A DNA stretch of 17,692 nucleotides from GCA-2708415 sp964351905 (lineage in GTDB: Bacteria > Pseudomonadota > Alphaproteobacteria > Micavibrionales > Micavibrionaceae), in assembly GCA_964351905.1 (NCBI GenBank), contig CAYGPG010000033.1, positions 1 to 17,692 on the forward strand. Direction: 5' to 3'. This document shows positions 13,792 through 17,692 of the stretch, piece by piece. How positions within the stretch are numbered: the stretch's first letter is position 1; every line of letters starts with the position of its first letter. The notes below the pieces were generated by a model that was not told the origin of the DNA, made no database searches, and saw only the letters and a list, made by a program, of their open reading frames with translations. A program made the translations under genes and the position numbers.

Positions 13792-14778
13792 ATGTCACAT
13801 TCAGGTAAATACGGTGTTTCCATTATTATGCCCTGCTTTAACGCAGGCAAATTTGTGCGTGATGCTGTTCAGTCGGTTGCAGACCATATTGGTGATAGCG
13901 TTCCTTTTGAAATTATTTTGGTTGATGATGGCTCTGATAAAAAAACGAGACGCGTTATTGAAGGTTTAGCTTATCAAGATAGACCTTATCTAAAAACGTT
14001 TATTCTAGAACAAAATAAAGGCCAAAGCACCGCCCGTAATTTTGCAATAGGGCAGGCGCAATATGATTATATTTTACCTGTTGATGCAGATGATCTTTTA
14101 ACGACTGATCTAAAAATTTTGAAAAAGGGTTCTTACCCGCAAAGAGCGATTGAAGCATTGGAACGAGATAGTAGTTTGGCTTTTGTGACAACCAATATGG
14201 AGAGATTTGGAGCAGAAAAAGGAGATTCTATTCTTGCTTCTTTAAATTTAAAGACGATTTTATTAAAAGGAGGAATACCGGTTTGCAGCGTTGTTAGAAA
14301 AAATGATGCGCTTCAATCAGGTGGTTATCCCGAAGCTATGGATTGTGTTGAAGATTGGGGGTTTCATGTTGGTTTGTTAAACGGTCGTTTAATACGAGGT
14401 TTGGGATTGCAAATGATGCGCTTACCCGAAAATAATTATTTGTATCGACAACACGATCATGCACAGAATGTAAATGCGAGATTGAGAGATAAAATTAGTT
14501 TGCGTATGGTTTTGTTTGAGAAACATCCTTTTATCTATCGGCATGCATTTAAGAGACAAGTTAAGTATGGAAGCCAAGAGGATAATTTTTTTAGATCGCA
14601 AGCCTCTAATTTAACTTTAAGTGAAAAATTTAGATTGGCAAAAGAACGACCTTATTGGGCTTTAGCCAAAGTATTTGAAAAATCTGTTGATGTGTTAGTT
14701 CCAGTAATAAGAGATATACGCGAAATAATGAAAGAACATGTCCCTTCGCAATTGTTTGATTTTAGCCGTGTGCCATAA
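13792..14778 (+). CDS. Family 2 glycosyltransferase
   Basis: A 328-residue GT-A fold enzyme that would transfer a sugar from a nucleotide-sugar donor to a surface glycan precursor. Motifs in order: VSIIMPCFNAGKFVRDAVQS (9-28), the nucleotide-binding IILVDDGSD (41-49), EQNKGQSTARNFAI (73-86) and the DxD-type metal site PVDADD (96-101). In the second half, MDCVEDWGFHVGL supplies the ED acid motif and YLYRQHDHAQN lies near the end of the catalytic domain. No membrane helix. It stands alone with no polysaccharide genes beside it, so donor and acceptor cannot be guessed. It may be translated from a leaderless mRNA. It converges on ilvC. Confidence 0.9.
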   Translation: MSHSGKYGVSIIMPCFNAGKFVRDAVQSVADHIGDSVPFEIILVDDGSDKKTRRVIEGLAYQDRPYLKTFILEQNKGQSTARNFAIGQAQYDYILPVDADDLLTTDLKILKKGSYPQRAIEALERDSSLAFVTTNMERFGAEKGDSILASLNLKTILLKGGIPVCSVVRKNDALQSGGYPEAMDCVEDWGFHVGLLNGRLIRGLGLQMMRLPENNYLYRQHDHAQNVNARLRDKISLRMVLFEKHPFIYRHAFKRQVKYGSQEDNFFRSQASNLTLSEKFRLAKERPYWALAKVFEKSVDVLVPVIRDIREIMKEHVPSQLFDFSRVP

Positions 14779-14808
14779 AAAACGGCGGAACAATCTATGC
14801 TCCGCCGT
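14777..14808 (-). terminator. Rho-independent terminator of the ilvH-ilvC operon
   Basis: ACGGCGGA (14782-14789) and TCCGCCGT (14801-14808) form a perfect 8-bp GC-rich stem with an 11-nt loop. Read on the - strand, the stem is followed by six T (14777-14782), about 70 nt after the ilvC stop. It also overlaps the end of the glycosyltransferase gene on the other strand, where it could slow transcription but lacks a T-run. Confidence 0.75.
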
Positions 14809-14844
14809 ATCAATTTCTTCCCACCACAGAAAGAATAGACTAGA

Positions 14845-14878
14845 TCCCGTATCAAGAACGGAATGACGCTAGGCGTCA
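14845..14878. repeat. REP-like palindrome touching the ilvC stop codon
   Basis: TGACGC/GCGTCA (14864-14869 and 14873-14878) is a perfect hairpin whose end forms the TGA stop of ilvC. On the - strand the continuation CGTCATTCCGTTCTTGATAC followed by GGGATCTAG resembles the dispersed CGTCATTCCCGTACTTGATACGGG-type repeat I recall from alphaproteobacteria, with CCGT/ACGG as inner stem. Confidence 0.45.
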
Positions 14879-15952
14879 GTTTTTCGCTTTATCAACCAAT
14901 TGGTTTTTGCCGATCCATGGCATCATAGAGCGTAGGCGTTCACCAACTTCTTCAATACCGTGCTCTGCATTGTTACGGCGTGTGGCTTTAAAGCTAGGCT
15001 GCCCTGCCTTGCATTCTGTCATCCAGTCACGGACAAAACGGCCTGATTGAATATCGGCTAAAACACGTTTCATTTCTGCTTTGGTCTCGTCTGTCACAAT
15101 ACGTGGGCCAGTGACATAGTCACCATATTCCGCCGTGTTAGAGATGGAGTAGCGCATATTCGCCATACCACCTTCATACAGAAGATCCACGATCAATTTT
15201 ACTTCGTGCATGCATTCAAAGTAAGCCATTTCAGGCGCGTAGCCTGCTTCTACAAGAGTTTCAAAACCGCCTTTGATCAATTCACAAAGACCGCCACAAA
15301 GAACAACTTGCTCACCGAATAAATCAGTTTCACATTCTTCACGGAAAGAAGTCTCAATAATACCTGAACGACCACCACCTATGGCAGAAGCATAAGATAA
15401 ACCAATGTCTTGAGCGTTTCCTGTTGCGTCTTGTTCAACCGCAATCAAACAGGGCACACCACCACCTTTTTGGTATTCACCACGAACGGTATGACCAGGG
15501 CCTTTTGGAGCAACCATCAAAATATCTAAGTCTGCGCGGGGCTCAATCAAGTTAAAGTGAATGTTCAAACCGTGAGCGAACATCAACGCCGCTCCTTCTT
15601 TCATGTTGTCATGTAGATGATCGTAATAAATATCACGTTGTAATTCATCTGGCGTTGCCATCATCATGACATCAGCCCATTGCGCCGCTTCTGCAACTTC
15701 CATTGTTTCAAAGCCTGCTTTTTGCGCCTTTGAATTTGTTGAACTATCGGCACGAAGTGCAATACGCACTTCTTTTGCACCACTGTCTTTTAAGTTTGCG
15801 GCGTGGGCATGACCTTGTGATCCATAACCAATGACAACAACTTTTTTATTTTTGATCAGGTTCACATCACAATCGCTGTCGTAATAAACGCGCATAGATG
15901 TTTTTTGTTCTGGGTCTTTGGGTTGTAGCTTTGCTACATTTGAAGTGGCCAT
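14876..15952 (-). CDS. ilvC: Ketol-acid reductoisomerase (NADP+)
   Basis: Second enzyme of isoleucine and valine synthesis: converts 2-acetolactate or 2-aceto-2-hydroxybutyrate to the dihydroxy acid using NADPH and Mg2+. Of 358 residues, KVVVIGYGSQGHAHAANL (37-54) is the NADPH-binding Rossmann loop, AHG (126-128) holds the catalytic His, and the metal ligands are in CETDLFGEQ (207-215) and FECMHE (245-250). Class I length plus an N-terminal extension of about 19 residues (MATSNVAKLQPKDPEQKTS). The start is supported by AAGGA 9 nt upstream. Last gene of the - strand cluster after ilvH and a hydrolase. Confidence 0.97.
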   Translation of the reverse strand: MATSNVAKLQPKDPEQKTSMRVYYDSDCDVNLIKNKKVVVIGYGSQGHAHAANLKDSGAKEVRIALRADSSTNSKAQKAGFETMEVAEAAQWADVMMMATPDELQRDIYYDHLHDNMKEGAALMFAHGLNIHFNLIEPRADLDILMVAPKGPGHTVRGEYQKGGGVPCLIAVEQDATGNAQDIGLSYASAIGGGRSGIIETSFREECETDLFGEQVVLCGGLCELIKGGFETLVEAGYAPEMAYFECMHEVKLIVDLLYEGGMANMRYSISNTAEYGDYVTGPRIVTDETKAEMKRVLADIQSGRFVRDWMTECKAGQPSFKATRRNNAEHGIEEVGERLRSMMPWIGKNQLVDKAKN

Positions 15953-16037
15953 TTTGTAATATCCTTATAATTTTATGGTCGAAAACTGGTATCAAAAAAC
16001 CATTATATGGCCTATAAATCAAGGAAAAACCACCGAT

Positions 16038-16790
16038 TTAATCAATATATCTTTGTGCCCATGCAGAAATGATATCTGCGGCATATTCGGCATCTTCTTT
16101 ACGCGTAATAAGATGGTCTGAATCATCAAGCGAGACATAACTTTTAGGGTGTTTTGCGGCCATAAAAATTTCACCTGCATTTTCTATACCAACAGTTTGA
16201 TCCAACGGACCGTGCATCACCATTAAAGCCTTCTTTAAATTCCCAATAGCATAAGTCATGTTTTGGTTTTCAATATCATCGATAAATTGTTTTTTAATTT
16301 TGAAAGGGCGTCCAACGAGGCACACTTCGGCTTCACCGTTCTCAATAATTTCTTCGCGCTTTTCTTTAAAATTATGGGCAACATGACTGGCGTCAAATGG
16401 CGCCCCAATGGTCACAACAGCCTTGGCATATGGGATATGATTTGCGGCGACCAAAGTGGCGGACCCGCCTAGTGAATGGCCGATTAAAATAGAGGGTGCT
16501 TGCATATTGTCGCGCATATAATCTGCGGCCATAACAAGGTCTTGAACATTTGATGTAAAATTTGTATTCGCAAAATCACCATCGCTACTCCCTAAACCAG
16601 TGAAGTCAAAACGTACGACAGAAATATTATTTTGGGTAAGCTTATTTGCAATACGGCTGGCGGCAAAAACATCTTTCGTACAGGTAAAGCAATGCGCAAA
16701 TAAAGCATAAGCTTTAACGTTGCCTTTGGCCTCATCTAAGCGTGCGGCTAATTGATGCCCTTGAGAGCCTTTAAATTCAAATTTTTTCAT
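16038..16790 (-). CDS. Alpha/beta hydrolase (serine esterase-like)
   Basis: A 250-residue alpha/beta hydrolase with a full catalytic triad pattern: nucleophile elbow GHSLGG with Ser106, acid in MHGPLDQTVG (Asp197) and base in DDSDHL (His226). The oxyanion region is FAHCFTCTKD (31-40). The sequence resembles the hydrolases often fused to or found near OsmC proteins in other bacteria, but no OsmC domain is present. Physiological substrate unknown. It has an AGGA ribosome site 7 nt before the ATG and lies between ilvH and ilvC on the same strand, 54 nt after ilvH and 85 nt before ilvC, suggesting co-transcription without an obvious metabolic link. Confidence 0.88.
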   Translation of the reverse strand: MKKFEFKGSQGHQLAARLDEAKGNVKAYALFAHCFTCTKDVFAASRIANKLTQNNISVVRFDFTGLGSSDGDFANTNFTSNVQDLVMAADYMRDNMQAPSILIGHSLGGSATLVAANHIPYAKAVVTIGAPFDASHVAHNFKEKREEIIENGEAEVCLVGRPFKIKKQFIDDIENQNMTYAIGNLKKALMVMHGPLDQTVGIENAGEIFMAAKHPKSYVSLDDSDHLITRKEDAEYAADIISAWAQRYID

Positions 16791-16844
16791 ATCGTCTTCC
16801 TTATTTATTTTGCACTATTCGTTATGGGGAAGAGATTGTTACTT

Positions 16845-17396
16845 TTAAAATTTATCTTTTCCGCGTGACATAGCGGCGACGCCTGTACGGCTTATGTTTT
16901 GCATACCAAGTGGCGTTACTTTTTCTAAAAATTCATCAACGCGCATAGGTGTATCAACAAATTGAAAAACATAAGACTCGTCGGTCTTGTCTGTCACAGT
17001 GGCCCCGTATTCGGTGGCGATATCATAGGCTTTTAACAAATTATCTTTTGATCCCGCAATTTTGATTAAAACCAAATCACGTTCCACGTGTGGCCCTAGT
17101 TCTGTTAAATCTGTAACTTTATGGACAGGAACAAGGCGGTCTAATTGATTGATAATTTGTGCAATCACTTCTGGTGTTCCAACAGCTACAATTGTCATAC
17201 GCGATTGGTTCAGCTTATGGCTCACTTCGGCAACCGTTAAGCTCTCAATATTATAACCCCGACCAGAAAAAAGACCAATCACACGGGCCAGAACGCCCGG
17301 CTCATTATCAACCAGAACAGATAATGTGTGGCGTTCAATAGTCACATTATCAGGGCCATCGCCATAGACACTTAATTTTTCTTCATTTTTTACCAT
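16845..17396 (-). CDS. ilvH: Acetolactate synthase small (regulatory) subunit
   Basis: A 183-residue ACT-domain protein that stimulates the catalytic subunit of acetolactate synthase and confers valine feedback inhibition. The N-terminal ACT domain shows VLVDNEPGVLARVIGLFSGRGYNIESL (27-53), the usual valine site; a second ACT-like domain follows from about 105 (RDLVLIKIAG...). The C-terminal SRTGVAAMSRG is characteristic. About 20 residues longer at the N-terminus than E. coli IlvH. The large subunit, normally directly upstream, is absent here: the region before ilvH holds a divergent gene. No strong ribosome site is seen (AAGTAG), but TATAAT lies at 17405-17410 on its strand. Confidence 0.96.
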   Translation of the reverse strand: MVKNEEKLSVYGDGPDNVTIERHTLSVLVDNEPGVLARVIGLFSGRGYNIESLTVAEVSHKLNQSRMTIVAVGTPEVIAQIINQLDRLVPVHKVTDLTELGPHVERDLVLIKIAGSKDNLLKAYDIATEYGATVTDKTDESYVFQFVDTPMRVDEFLEKVTPLGMQNISRTGVAAMSRGKDKF

Positions 17397-17494
17397 ATCT
17401 ACTTATTATAAAAATATGAAGGATTGTCTAGTAAATATTCATTTTTTGCATTGCTGATAGGAACGAATCTGTGAATGCTGGTTGATATTAATAG

Positions 17495-17500
17495 TATAAT
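17495..17500 (+). promoter_or_regulatory. -10 box of the sulfotransferase-like gene
   Basis: A perfect TATAAT stands 18 nt before the ATG at 17519. No convincing -35 is seen. Confidence 0.4.
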
Positions 17501-17518
17501 TGATTAAACAGGCTTCAG

Positions 17519-17692
17519 ATGAAAGTTTTTTGTATTGGTTTCCAAAAAACAGGAACAACTTCTTTAGGAAGAGCCTTACAAATTCTGGGTTATCGCGTTT
17601 GTGGTCCAGTGGGGTGTACAAATCCTGATATAAAGCGACGCGCCCTCACATGGGCCGTAGATCGTGTTCCTGATTATGATGCTTTTCAAGAT
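17519..17692 (+). CDS. Sulfotransferase-family protein, 5' part (runs off the right edge)
   Basis: The frame is open from the ATG at 17519 to the edge, giving the first 58 residues. It opens MKVFCIGFQKTGTTSLGRAL: KTGTTSL is the 5'-phosphosulfate-binding loop of PAPS-dependent sulfotransferases, immediately after the first beta strand, and LGYRV follows as in the Sulfotransfer_4-type family. Such enzymes transfer sulfate from PAPS, often to glycans or lipids, though many members are uncharacterised. Divergent from ilvH. Catalytic His and the 3' binding motif lie beyond the window. Confidence 0.8.
   Translation, partial: MKVFCIGFQKTGTTSLGRALQILGYRVCGPVGCTNPDIKRRALTWAVDRVPDYDAFQD

Noticed and set aside
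17439..17621. 60-residue frame on - strand at the right edge
   Set aside because: Opposite strand of the sulfotransferase-like gene, which has a clear PAPS-binding motif.

Overview
The window looks like a chromosomal segment of a free-living or predatory-type alphaproteobacterium with moderate to low GC. The GyrB, IlvC, IlvH and ArgS sequences read as alphaproteobacterial, there is an orphan flagellar-rod-like mini protein, and the Dot/Icm-type coupling genes (DotL, DotM) resemble those of Micavibrio-like and other alphaproteobacteria. The lineage is an inference from memory of protein families, not from a search.

Left block (1-4103, + strand): the 3' part of gyrB, a GNAT acetyltransferase, a small exported protein and argS follow one another with almost no spacing (2 nt gap, 1 nt overlap, 20 nt overlap). 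argS carries a palindromic repeat inserted in frame, adding about 24 residues. A second, two-hairpin palindrome sits after argS and next to a REP-associated tyrosine transposase (RAYT) gene on the - strand. That RAYT protein is full length but appears to have lost both the first His of its HUH motif and its catalytic Tyr.

Middle block (5033-9872, - strand): a four-gene operon, dotM (icmP/trbA-like), a small single-pass membrane protein, dotL (icmO/trbC-like coupling ATPase), and a prepilin-like single-pass protein with six cysteines that is translationally coupled to dotL. This is the receptor or coupling end of a type IVB secretion system with none of the core channel genes in the window. 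A plausible promoter with a 12-bp direct repeat lies in front of dotM.

tRNA and island block (10061-11531): tRNA-Thr(TGT) and tRNA-Gln(TTG), then about 1.2 kb holding one SUKH (SMI1/KNR4) protein. The 3' end of tRNA-Gln and its downstream flank are repeated, with decay, at the far side of this stretch, as expected for a small tRNA-targeted insertion with no integrase left.

Right block (11532-17692): a 74-residue flagellar-rod-like protein (probably leaderless), a lipoprotein, an EamA-type transporter, an unknown soluble protein, a family 2 glycosyltransferase (also possibly leaderless), then the branched-chain amino acid operon ilvH - alpha/beta hydrolase - ilvC on the - strand, ended by a good terminator. 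The acetolactate synthase large subunit is not upstream of ilvH; instead the start of a sulfotransferase-family gene diverges from it and runs off the right edge.
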